From Marinospirillum sp. (GTDB taxonomy: Bacteria; Pseudomonadota; Gammaproteobacteria; Pseudomonadales; Halomonadaceae), in assembly GCA_007116865.1 (NCBI GenBank), contig SKHR01000115.1, forward strand, positions 1 to 19,995: a stretch of DNA of 19,995 bases, in the 5' to 3' direction. Below are positions 1-6,756 of the stretch, piece by piece; the stretch's first letter is position 1; each line of letters begins with the position of its first letter. The notes below the pieces were generated by a model, which did not search any database, had not been told where the DNA came from, and worked only from the letters and a program-made list of their open reading frames with translations. Made by a program: the position numbers and the translations under genes.

Positions 1-2
1 CG

Positions 3-1523
3 CAGCTAGGTCTGGTTGCGTTGTTAGGGCCGCTGATGCCTTTGACCTTGCCGCCACCCAGTGGCTGGCCTTTGATCGCGGCTTTGGGGTTGTCTATCTG
101 GTTGTTGCTGGGCTTTTCTCTGGCGCCTTTGCTAAGTCTGTCTCAGGTCAGTCCGCACGCAGTATTGCAGTCACGGCCGGTACGAGTGACACCCGCGGCA
201 GGTCTGACCTACGGGTTGGCTTTGGTTGCTGCATTGGGTGTGGGTTACTGGCTGTCCGGTGACCTGCTGCTCACCTTATGGACGCTGGTGGGTTTGCTGG
301 TGATCGGAGGACTGGTGGCGTTGCTTGGACGCGGACTGTTGTTCGGGTTGAAGCAGGTGCAGGCACAAATGAGCTGGAGCTGGCGGCAGGCTTTGCGCCG
401 GCTGATCCGTCAACCGGGAGAAACGCTCCTGCAGTTGAGTACCTTCACGCTGGCGTTCACTGCGGTGTTATTGGTGGCGCGAGGCGGTGAACAACTGGTG
501 AATGACTGGCAAAGGCAGTTGCCAGCGGAACGTCCTGATCAGTTTGCGGTTGATATCCAGCCGTTTGAGCGCCAGGACTTTGAGGTCTTTTTACAGGATC
601 AGGGGGTGGCAGCGGCACAGGTCTACCCGATTGTTCGAGCACGCCTGACCCAAATCAACCAGCAGCCAGCGGTCTCTCAAGTGCCAGCTCGCCATCAGGG
701 TGACAACACTCTGCGGCGTGAGCTTAACCTCACCTGGCAGACGCAGTTGCAGGAGGGTAACCAGCTGATCGCCGGTCACTGGTGGGATCATTGGCCCGCG
801 CCCAGTGCGCCGATTCCGGTGTCAGTTGAATCTGGAATGGCTGAACGTTTGGGCCTGTCCCTGGGTGATGCGCTGAGCTTTAACCTGGCAGGGCAAACCT
901 TGGATGTCCAGGTAGCCAGCCTGCGTGAGGCCGACTGGGATAGTTTTAACCCCAACTTTTACGTGATCTTCCCGCCCTGGGCGCTGCAAGATTTTTCACA
1001 CACCTACCTGGCAAGTTTTTCCATGCCCGCCGAAGAAGCCGCGTTCATGCAGGGGGCCACTCGTCAGTTTCCCGGTGTGGCTTTTCTGGATGTGCGCAGC
1101 ATTTTGCAGCAGGCAGAAGGGGTGATCCGCCAGTTGAGTCTGGGAGTGCAGTATTTGCTCGGGTTTGTGTTATTGGCCGGTTTGCTGGTGACCTGGTCTT
1201 TGATGATGGCCAGCCTTGATGCGCGTCAGCGCGAGGCGGCACTGCTCAAGGTACTGGGGGTGGCACGTCGGACCTTGGCGCGGCGGCAGTATGCTGAGTT
1301 CTTGTTGCTCGGTGGTTTGTCTGGCTTGCTGGCGGCAGTGCTGGGTGAAGGGCTGTATGCTTTGATGGCTGAGCGGCTGTTTGGGCTCAGTTGGCAGGTT
1401 GCTCCCACTTTCTGGTTGTTGCCACCGCTGGTGGGTGCCTTGTTACTGGCTGTTTTTGCTCGTTTTGCCTTGCAGCCCAGTCTGGAAGAAAAACCGCATC
1501 GCTTGCTCAAGCGTTTGGGCTAG
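3..1523 (+). CDS. ABC transporter permease, FtsX/YbbP type (5' end cut by window edge)
   Basis: The reading frame is open from the left edge (first whole codon at position 3) to TAG at 1521–1523, giving 506 visible residues. YbbP-type permeases run to roughly 800 residues, so about the first third lies outside the window. Hydrophobic segments are seen near the visible N-terminus. A long soluble, probably periplasmic, section follows in the middle. The last ~130 residues have the FtsX/MacB-like permease pattern: a membrane helix, then a charged cytoplasmic loop (LDARQREAALLKVLGVARRT), then two more helices. Such permeases work with an LolD-like ATPase. In the YbbA–YbbP pair that ATPase is encoded upstream, which would be outside this window. 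A TTG at 21 is in frame, but the open frame continues upstream, so it is unlikely to be the start. The transported substrate is unknown; YbbP itself is poorly characterised. Confidence 0.85.
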   Translation, partial: QLGLVALLGPLMPLTLPPPSGWPLIAALGLSIWLLLGFSLAPLLSLSQVSPHAVLQSRPVRVTPAAGLTYGLALVAALGVGYWLSGDLLLTLWTLVGLLVIGGLVALLGRGLLFGLKQVQAQMSWSWRQALRRLIRQPGETLLQLSTFTLAFTAVLLVARGGEQLVNDWQRQLPAERPDQFAVDIQPFERQDFEVFLQDQGVAAAQVYPIVRARLTQINQQPAVSQVPARHQGDNTLRRELNLTWQTQLQEGNQLIAGHWWDHWPAPSAPIPVSVESGMAERLGLSLGDALSFNLAGQTLDVQVASLREADWDSFNPNFYVIFPPWALQDFSHTYLASFSMPAEEAAFMQGATRQFPGVAFLDVRSILQQAEGVIRQLSLGVQYLLGFVLLAGLLVTWSLMMASLDARQREAALLKVLGVARRTLARRQYAEFLLLGGLSGLLAAVLGEGLYALMAERLFGLSWQVAPTFWLLPPLVGALLLAVFARFALQPSLEEKPHRLLKRLG

Positions 1524-1542
1524 CGGTGTGTCACTGAAGCGC

Positions 1543-1571
1543 TTGCACCTGAGCGGGGCTGGCTGCATTAT
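1543..1571 (+). promoter_or_regulatory. Possible promoter for the DUF3422 gene
   Basis: TTGCAC (1543–1548), a 17-base spacer and CATTAT (1566–1571) resemble a sigma-70 promoter in the 80-base gap before the DUF3422 gene. Both boxes match only in part (3/6 and 4/6), so the call is weak. No terminator with a T-tract is visible in this gap, and read-through from the permease gene is equally possible. Confidence 0.3.
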
Positions 1572-1603
1572 GTGATCCATTGCTTAATTAAGGATCTATT
1601 GCC

Positions 1604-2950
1604 GTGAGTCTTGCGACCCCCGCTCATTTGCCCGCACGGGCTCATCCTCTGCGCGAACAGCTCTATCAAGAGCTGCACGCGCGCCCTTTTCCCGTGATTG
1701 CCAGCCCGGTACGGGTTTCACATCTGGTGTTATCGCTCAGTGAAGAAACGCACCAGGCCGACTTTGAACATCTGTGTGCGCTGTGTGAGCGTTATGGCGC
1801 CAACCCACCGGCAGTAGCGGATAACAGTTATTACCGACGTTTGGGAAGTTTTGAGGTGCGCTGGGAGCGGCACTTTGAGTTTGTCACCTATACCTTTGTG
1901 TGGCCTGGGCGTAACGAGCTGTTGTTTGCTGAAACCGCCCTGTCACTCTTGCCTCAGGACTGGGTGCAGGCGGTTCCTGGCGAACTGATTGCGGCTTTGC
2001 ATCTGGAGGTGCTGGGGCCGAATGATGCGGTTTATGATCGCGAAGCCCTGGCGAGTTATTTTGAAGGTCAGCGCCTGGTCAGTGGTCGTCTGATGGAGGG
2101 TGAGGCCACCCTGTGGAGTGCCTTTCGCCTGCACGGGGATGGCTGTGGACGGATTTTGCTGCACAATCACAGCCTCAACCCCAACCAGACCGGGCGTTTG
2201 ATTCTGCGGGTGCTGGAGCTGGAAACCTATCGCCTGATGGCGTTGCTGGGCGTGTCGCCAGCCCGAATGCTGGCACCCCAGGTCAGTCATCTGGATGGTC
2301 AACTGGCCGAGATCATTGCGCGTCTTTCAGAAACGGAAGGGCTTGATGAAGAAAGGCAGTTACTTAACCAATTGACACGGATGGCGGCGCAAATTGAGCG
2401 CTACCGCGCAGACACCATTGCACGTTTTTCTGCGACTCAGGCTTATTACCAGTTGGTGATGAAACGCCTGGAGGAGTTGAAAGAGCGGCACTCTGGCCCC
2501 AGCTTTACATTAACGGCGTTCTTCACCCGCCGCTTAACCCCAGCAGCGAACACCTGTAACTCAGTCAGTCAGCGTCTGGAAGACCTGGCACGACGGATCG
2601 AGCGTGCTGGTGATTTGATTCGAACCCGGGTTGACCTGAAGCTGGAAGAACAGAACCGGCGTCTGCTGGCGTCAATGAATCGGCGCTCACGGCTGCAATT
2701 GCGTATGCAGGAAACCGTCGAAGGCCTGTCGATCGCGGCCATCAGTTACTACGGTGTCAGCCTGTTGCGCTACCTGCTGGGAGCGTTGGAACCTTTAGGC
2801 TGGCCAGTGAACAAAGATTTAGCCACGGCACTGTTGGTGCCAGTTGTGGTTGGCAGTGTCTGGTGGGTGACTCATCGGATCAAGCGTTTCATTCTGGAGG
2901 CGAGTGATCCGGATAAAGAGCCTTCACATCAAGACGAGCGAGGTGTTTGA
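1604..2950 (+). CDS. DUF3422 family membrane-anchored protein
   Basis: This 448-residue protein resembles the DUF3422 family; the N-terminal signature HPLREQLYQELHARPFP and the overall length fit. The biochemical role of the family is not known to me. The N-terminal ~220 residues look globular. Residues ~230–370 are rich in charged and leucine residues, suggesting helical coiled coil. Two hydrophobic segments lie near the C-terminus, LSIAAISYYGVSLLRYLLGA and LATALLVPVVVGSVWW, followed by a short charged tail, so it is probably an inner-membrane protein with a large cytoplasmic part. I chose the GTG at 1604 because AGGA at 1591–1594 lies nine bases upstream and no in-frame ATG gives a better fit. 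Its stop TGA overlaps the ATG of the bolA-family gene (ATGA arrangement), so the two are probably translated together. Confidence 0.88.
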   Translation: MSLATPAHLPARAHPLREQLYQELHARPFPVIASPVRVSHLVLSLSEETHQADFEHLCALCERYGANPPAVADNSYYRRLGSFEVRWERHFEFVTYTFVWPGRNELLFAETALSLLPQDWVQAVPGELIAALHLEVLGPNDAVYDREALASYFEGQRLVSGRLMEGEATLWSAFRLHGDGCGRILLHNHSLNPNQTGRLILRVLELETYRLMALLGVSPARMLAPQVSHLDGQLAEIIARLSETEGLDEERQLLNQLTRMAAQIERYRADTIARFSATQAYYQLVMKRLEELKERHSGPSFTLTAFFTRRLTPAANTCNSVSQRLEDLARRIERAGDLIRTRVDLKLEEQNRRLLASMNRRSRLQLRMQETVEGLSIAAISYYGVSLLRYLLGALEPLGWPVNKDLATALLVPVVVGSVWWVTHRIKRFILEASDPDKEPSHQDERGV

Positions 2951-3264
2951 TGGGACAAGTGGCAGCAGTGATCCAGACAAAAATTCAAGCGGCACTCAAT
3001 CCTGAACTGCTACAGCTGGAAAACGAAAGTGATCAACACAGTGGTCCACCTAATCGGGAAACCCACTTTAAGCTGACCTTGGTGGCTCCGGCTTTTGAAG
3101 GCATGCTGCGCGTTAAACGCCATCAGCAGGTTTATGCACTGTTGGCCGATGAAATGGCCGCTGGTGTGCATGCCCTGGCGCTGCATCTGTACACCCCCGC
3201 TGAATGGGCGGCTCGCGCTCAAGAACGACCAGATTCCCCTCAATGCCGTGGAGTGGGTCAATAG
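2950..3264 (+). CDS. BolA family protein
   Basis: This 104-residue protein carries the BolA fold pattern: an N-terminal helix (IQTKIQAALNPELLQL), the stretch HFKLTLVAPAFEGMLRVKRHQQVYALL with its conserved histidine after the RVKR strand, and the closing helix and strand GVHALALHLYTPAEW. BolA proteins partner with monothiol glutaredoxins in iron–sulfur cluster handling and influence cell shape and stress responses. Length fits BolA proper better than the shorter IbaG/YrbA type. I chose ATG at 2950, which overlaps the TGA of the upstream gene, over the TTG at 2947. The stop TAG (3262–3264) runs seven bases into the 3' end of slyX on the other strand. Coupling to the DUF3422 gene suggests shared expression, not necessarily shared function. 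Confidence 0.87.
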   Translation: MGQVAAVIQTKIQAALNPELLQLENESDQHSGPPNRETHFKLTLVAPAFEGMLRVKRHQQVYALLADEMAAGVHALALHLYTPAEWAARAQERPDSPQCRGVGQ

Positions 3265-3479
3265 TGAGGTGGGCGTTCATCGAGGGGGCTTTCGTTGTTG
3301 CCTCCTGGCAGGTTTTGAGCAAGCGTTTTGAGGCGCGAGTAAACCAGCTGTACCTGTGCCTGGAGTTGAGTTAGGGCTTGATCCTGGCGAATCACTTGCT
3401 GGTTGAGTTGCTCAATCACGTCATCCTGAAAAGCCAACTGGGTTTCCAGTTGTTCGATTCGAGCTTCAAGTGACTTCAT
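3258..3479 (-). CDS. slyX: SlyX family protein
   Basis: This 73-residue acidic coiled-coil protein begins MKSLEARIEQLETQLAFQDD and continues with IEQLNQQVIRQDQALTQLQAQ, the leucine heptad pattern of SlyX. It ends DERPPHY, the proline-rich C-terminus typical of the family. SlyX function is unknown; in enterobacteria it is encoded next to slyD, which is not visible here. The start at 3479 is supported by GGGAGG about five bases upstream. An in-frame ATG six codons earlier (3497) would place that ribosome site inside the coding region, so I rejected it. The 3' end overlaps the bolA-family gene by seven bases in a convergent arrangement. Confidence 0.9.
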   Translation of the reverse strand: MKSLEARIEQLETQLAFQDDVIEQLNQQVIRQDQALTQLQAQVQLVYSRLKTLAQNLPGGNNESPLDERPPHY

Positions 3480-3490
3480 CGCAGCCTCCC

Positions 3491-3520
3491 TAGGCATTTA
3501 TTTTTTAAGCGCGTTATAAT
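3491..3520 (+). promoter_or_regulatory. Sigma-70 promoter of the cold-shock-domain gene
   Basis: A perfect TATAAT at 3515–3520 is preceded, after an 18-base spacer, by TAGGCA (3491–3496, 4/6 match to TTGACA). Transcription would start near 3527, giving a leader of about 70 bases. The segment lies just upstream of slyX on the opposite strand, so the two genes diverge from here. Confidence 0.6.
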
Positions 3521-3528
3521 GTGTGGTT

Positions 3529-3573
3529 CCAGTGATAGACACTCGTGTTCACTGGGAATTTCTTTTTTCTCTT
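3529..3573 (+). promoter_or_regulatory. Leader hairpin followed by T-rich run (possible attenuator or terminator)
   Basis: CCAGTGA (3529–3535) pairs perfectly with TCACTGG (3549–3555). Inside it, ACA (3539–3541) can pair with TGT (3546–3548) around a CTCG loop, leaving a three-base bulge. After GAA comes a T-rich tract (3559–3573). The hairpin begins almost at the predicted transcript start. It could be a 5' stabilising stem-loop, an attenuator of the downstream cold-shock gene, or a terminator for transcripts arriving from bolA. The sequence alone does not choose between these. Confidence 0.5.
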
Positions 3574-3595
3574 AGGCTAAAGGTATCGTTTTTTT

Positions 3596-4063
3596 ATGTT
3601 AAAGAATACGTTGATCCGCAATATTCTCGTTAGTCTTGTTGTGGCACTCTTGGCGCCCCTGTTGTTGATCCTGCTTGATGTGCTGCCAGGGTGGCAGGGC
3701 GGTTTGGGAGTGAAAAGTTATTTGGTTGCCTTTGCCTTGCTGATGCTGGGGTCAAGCATCAATGAACTGCTGCGCCTGAAAGCGGCTCAGCCCTCGTCTC
3801 CCCGTCGTGCAGCGAAACCTTCTGCTGCCGCAGCCGTATCAGAAGGCCCGGACGAGCGTGAAGAAGGGGTGGTGAAGTGGTTCAATGTGAACAAGGGATT
3901 TGGTTTCATTATTCGTGATCTGGGTGGCGAGGTGTTTGTTCATTTCCGCTCGATTCGTGGTAGTGGTCATCGCACGTTAAGAGAAGGTCAGCGTGTTCGT
4001 TTTCAGACGGTTGAAGGTGATAAAGGACTTCAAGCAGAAGATGTCTCGATCTCTTCTCGCTAA
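3596..4063 (+). CDS. Membrane-anchored cold-shock domain protein
   Basis: This 155-residue protein has two parts. Residues ~9–28 and ~39–56 are hydrophobic and predict two membrane helices. A basic, Ala/Pro/Ser-rich linker (~62–88) leads to a cold-shock domain from ~90 to the end. Both nucleic-acid-binding motifs are intact: RNP1 as KGFGFI (100–105) and RNP2 as VFVHF (113–117), preceded by GVVKWFNVNKG. The protein should therefore sit in the inner membrane with a single-stranded RNA/DNA-binding OB fold, probably facing the cytoplasm. Classic Csp proteins are ~70 residues and soluble. ATG 3596 follows a T-run, with a modest AAAGG about 12 bases upstream. The gene has its own promoter and a structured leader, and its last 23 bases overlap the next gene. 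Its physiological role is unknown. Confidence 0.85.
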   Translation: MLKNTLIRNILVSLVVALLAPLLLILLDVLPGWQGGLGVKSYLVAFALLMLGSSINELLRLKAAQPSSPRRAAKPSAAAAVSEGPDEREEGVVKWFNVNKGFGFIIRDLGGEVFVHFRSIRGSGHRTLREGQRVRFQTVEGDKGLQAEDVSISSR

Positions 4064-4793
4064 GCCGAGTGCGCCGCTTGCGGCGCTTCTGCTGCTGGCA
4101 GGGGTTGGTGGTTTCAGCCCAGCCAGCAGTGCCGCCACCCAACTACTCGTCACACCCAGCGCTCAGCTGGCGTATTTCAATCTGGATTCATCCTCTGCGG
4201 GTTATCAAGTTGATGCGCACCTGCTTTTATGGGGCGTTGAACTGGAAGCCCTCACCCAGGATCAAACCTACCATCGCCTGCAATTGAGTAGTTCGCTGCT
4301 GGATCAGTCTTCCGTATCCGCTTTAGCCGATGACCGGGCGCAGGTTGATGTGCATCGGGCCGGTTATCGCCTGGGTGCCGCACAGATACCTGCGGGTGTA
4401 GGTGAGTTGAATCTCTGGACAGGTGTTGGCTGGCAAGGGGTTTATATGGATAAAACCTCGGCGGGCAAAGGCTCGATTCGTCATGCTTACCTGCCTTTTG
4501 GCGGGGAATGGAGTCAGTCGTTGGCACCAGCCACTTTCAGTGTGATCGGGGCGGAGTATCGACTGCTGATGCAGGGGCGTGAGCACTTTCCTGGATCGAC
4601 GCGCTACCGCTTTGATCTCTCTAATGCCAGAGGCTGGGCCGCCTGGATCGGCCTGGATCATTCTGCCGAGGCTCAACGAAGTCTGGTGGCGCGTTTGATG
4701 CTGGAGCACTGGACCATGGAGCGTTCGGCTAGCCGTCAGTTGGCTGGCAGTCGAAGTTATCTGCTAACGGCCGTGCTGGGAGTGAGGTTTTAG
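4041..4793 (+). CDS. Predicted outer-membrane beta-barrel protein of unknown function
   Basis: I do not recognise a named family. The 250-residue product starts with a Sec signal peptide: positive N-terminus, hydrophobic APLAALLLLAGVGGF, and a probable cut after ASSA near residue 32. The mature part alternates polar and hydrophobic residues in amphipathic strand-like stretches. It ends in LLTAVLGVRF, with the C-terminal phenylalanine typical of BAM-assembled outer-membrane proteins. Glycine and aromatic residues near strand ends fit a small barrel. I chose ATG 4041 because it directly precedes the signal peptide; the longer in-frame start at 3993 would add 16 residues lying inside the cold-shock gene. 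The 23-base overlap with that gene and a poor ribosome site suggest translational coupling. The stop codon overlaps the dapE stop on the other strand. Confidence 0.72.
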   Translation: MSRSLLAKPSAPLAALLLLAGVGGFSPASSAATQLLVTPSAQLAYFNLDSSSAGYQVDAHLLLWGVELEALTQDQTYHRLQLSSSLLDQSSVSALADDRAQVDVHRAGYRLGAAQIPAGVGELNLWTGVGWQGVYMDKTSAGKGSIRHAYLPFGGEWSQSLAPATFSVIGAEYRLLMQGREHFPGSTRYRFDLSNARGWAAWIGLDHSAEAQRSLVARLMLEHWTMERSASRQLAGSRSYLLTAVLGVRF

Positions 4794-5935
4794 TCACCCA
4801 AAAGCTGGTGCAGCATTTTCTCGTAAATCAGACTGAGCTGATCCAGGTCGGCAGCCTTCACTCGCTCATTGACCTGGTGGATGGTGGCATTGAGCGGACC
4901 CAGCTCAATGACTTCGGCTCCCGTAGGCGCAATGAAACGTCCATCAGAGGTGCCGCCACTGGTCGAAAGCTGGGGCTGGATGCCGGTGACCTGGCTGATG
5001 CTCTGGCAGGTGGCTTCAACCAAGCGGCCGCTGGGTGTCAAAAAAGGTTGACCACTCAGTTGCCACTCCAGATCGTAACGCAGGCCATGTGCATCGAGCA
5101 GGGCTTCAGTGCGTTGGCGCAGCGAGGCTTCGTTGTTTTCGGTTGAAAAGCGGAAGTTAAACAGGACTTCCAGTTGGCCGGGAATCACATTGGTTGCTCC
5201 AGTGCCGGCCTGAATATTTGAAATCTGCAAGCTGGTGGCAGGAAAGTGATCATTGCCTTCATCCCAGCACTCATTGACCAGGGCGTTCAGTGCCGGGGCG
5301 GCGAGGTGAATCGGATTCGCGGCCAGGTGCGGGTAGGCCACATGCCCCTGCTTGCCATGAATGACCAGGCGCGCGCCCAAAGAGCCACGCCGCCCGTTTT
5401 TGATCACATCGCCCAGTTGTTGAGTGCTCGACGGCTCACCGACCAGACACCAGGTGATTTTTTCGTGGCGAGCTTCCAGGTGTTCAATCACCTTGACGGT
5501 GCCATTGACGGCGGGTCCTTCTTCATCGCTGGTCAATAAAAACGCCAGGCTGCCTTCGGGGTTGGGGCAGTCGGTCAGAAAACGCTCAACTGCCGTGAGC
5601 ATGGCGGCAATACTGCCTTTCATATCTGCCGCGCCGCGGCCACGCAAAAAGCCCTGTGCATCGACTTGAGGGTCAAACGGCGGCGTTTCCCAGGCTGCCA
5701 AGGGCCCCGGTGGCACGACATCGGTGTGACCCGCAAAGCAAAACAAGGGGCCTTGATTACCGCGTCGAGCCCATAGATTCTCAACCTCACCAAACCTCAG
5801 GGGTTCGAGGGTAAAGCCGAGTTTTTTGAGATGATCACCAATCAGAGGGAGGCAGCCGGCATCATCCGGGGTGATGGATGGGCGCTGAATGAGTGTTTTC
5901 GCCCATTGCAGGGTCGGAGAATCGCTTGCAGTCAT
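4790..5935 (-). CDS. dapE: Succinyl-diaminopimelate desuccinylase
   Basis: DapE hydrolyses N-succinyl-LL-2,6-diaminopimelate to LL-diaminopimelate and succinate, in the succinylase branch of lysine and peptidoglycan precursor synthesis in the cytoplasm. The 381-residue length matches the family (E. coli 375). Metal and catalytic motifs of the M20 peptidase family are all present: GHTDVVPPG with His70, RGAADMKGS with Asp104, TSDEEG with Glu138/Glu139, VGEPSS with Glu167, and IHQVNE with His353. NGRRGS and STSGGTSDGRF are further DapE signatures. ATG 5935 is preceded by AGGA with five-base spacing. The stop TAA shares bases with the TAG of the convergent outer-membrane gene, so no intergenic terminator exists there. 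No dapC, dapD or arsC-like neighbour is visible. Confidence 0.97.
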   Translation of the reverse strand: MTASDSPTLQWAKTLIQRPSITPDDAGCLPLIGDHLKKLGFTLEPLRFGEVENLWARRGNQGPLFCFAGHTDVVPPGPLAAWETPPFDPQVDAQGFLRGRGAADMKGSIAAMLTAVERFLTDCPNPEGSLAFLLTSDEEGPAVNGTVKVIEHLEARHEKITWCLVGEPSSTQQLGDVIKNGRRGSLGARLVIHGKQGHVAYPHLAANPIHLAAPALNALVNECWDEGNDHFPATSLQISNIQAGTGATNVIPGQLEVLFNFRFSTENNEASLRQRTEALLDAHGLRYDLEWQLSGQPFLTPSGRLVEATCQSISQVTGIQPQLSTSGGTSDGRFIAPTGAEVIELGPLNATIHQVNERVKAADLDQLSLIYEKMLHQLLGD

Positions 5936-5983
5936 GTTATCCTGTCACTTATAAGATGGATCTGTGATTTTGGATCCGAAACC

Positions 5984-6022
5984 ATGCTGCCAAGCTTACC
6001 TGAAAAACCAAAAATTTTGTGA
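5984..6022 (+). CDS. Possible 12-codon leader ORF
   Basis: ATG 5984 opens a 12-codon frame (MLPSLPEKPKIL) whose TGA overlaps the GTG start of the next gene in a GTGA arrangement. A GGA at 5973–5975 lies about eight bases upstream of the ATG. The downstream gene has no clear ribosome site of its own, so coupled re-initiation is plausible. Such a small ORF can easily arise by chance, so confidence is low. Confidence 0.25.
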   Translation: MLPSLPEKPKIL

Positions 6023-6621
6023 GACTCACTTTGAAATCCCTTGAACACTTCCTCTGGTTTGGGCTGTTAGGATTGCTCTTGTCGAGCACGGCACTGGCGC
6101 AAACATCGGAGTCCCGTTGGTATCAAAGCCCGTTGGGGTTGATGTTGCTGCTGCCTGAGCACTGGCAGGCGGTCAGTCCAGACGTGCTGGAAGAGAGCCA
6201 GAATACCCTGGTGGTTCCATCCAATGGTGGCGCGCAGTCTATGGACTGGCTGGTCAATACTCAGCCGGTCGATGATGGCGTTTATGATAATTTGAGCCTG
6301 CGACTGAGTCGTGATCCTGTGCCAGATAGCCGGGCGCGGGTGCGTTCTACCTGTCAGGCACTGCCCGATTTGTTGCAACGATCTTTGGGTGAGGCGGTCA
6401 GCCTGAGCCGTTGTGAGGCGTTGCAGCTGGGTGGCCAGCCGGGATTGCTGATTGATTATACCTCAAGCGCCCTGGGCAACCGAGTCCGTCAATATCTGAT
6501 CAGCCACCGTCAGGGCGGCAGTCTTTACCTGACGCTGAGTTACCATGACCCGGATGAGGTGGGTTCCGTTGAGGCGGTTGAACAGATGCTGGCCGACCTG
6601 CGTTGGGATACCTCAATGTGA
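6019..6621 (+). CDS. Exported protein of unknown function
   Basis: I do not recognise the family. The 200-residue product has a clear signal peptide: a short basic start, hydrophobic FLWFGLLGLLLSSTALA, and a probable cut before QTSES. The mature part is soluble, lacks further membrane segments, and begins with WYQSPLGLMLLLPEHWQ, a pattern seen in small periplasmic beta-rich proteins. Two cysteines, in STCQAL and SRCEAL, could form a disulfide. GTG 6019 is the first possible start after an in-frame stop at 6001–6003, and TTG 6031 is an alternative. Neither has a convincing ribosome site, but a 12-codon ORF ends over the GTG. The gene diverges from dapE, with 83 bases between the two starts. 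Confidence 0.65.
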   Translation: MRLTLKSLEHFLWFGLLGLLLSSTALAQTSESRWYQSPLGLMLLLPEHWQAVSPDVLEESQNTLVVPSNGGAQSMDWLVNTQPVDDGVYDNLSLRLSRDPVPDSRARVRSTCQALPDLLQRSLGEAVSLSRCEALQLGGQPGLLIDYTSSALGNRVRQYLISHRQGGSLYLTLSYHDPDEVGSVEAVEQMLADLRWDTSM

Positions 6622-6658
6622 GCTTTTGCCTCGCTGGTTTTTAACCGAGCGCATGGTT

Positions 6659-6664
6659 TAGAAT
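6659..6664 (+). promoter_or_regulatory. Possible -10 element upstream of prfB
   Basis: TAGAAT at 6659–6664 matches TATAAT at five of six positions in the 135-base gap before prfB. I could not find a matching -35 at 16–18 bases, so this is only a partial promoter call. The rest of the gap holds a perfect six-base inverted repeat, CACCCT (6704–6709) and AGGGTG (6717–6722), with no T-run after it. Confidence 0.3.
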
Positions 6665-6756
6665 GCGCGGTTTGATTGGGATCGCTTTTGTATCCTCTTG
6701 CGACACCCTGGGTTTTAGGGTGACACCGAATTCGCTTATTTCAAGGTTGTTTATAC

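Noticed and set aside
5831..6022. 63-codon open frame over the dapE start
   Set aside because: Most of it is antisense to dapE and resembles nothing. Only its last 12 codons, from ATG 5984, are kept as a low-confidence leader ORF.
6704..6722. Inverted repeat CACCCT/AGGGTG before prfB as a terminator
   Set aside because: Only six pairs and no T-tract follows, so it is noted but not called as a terminator.
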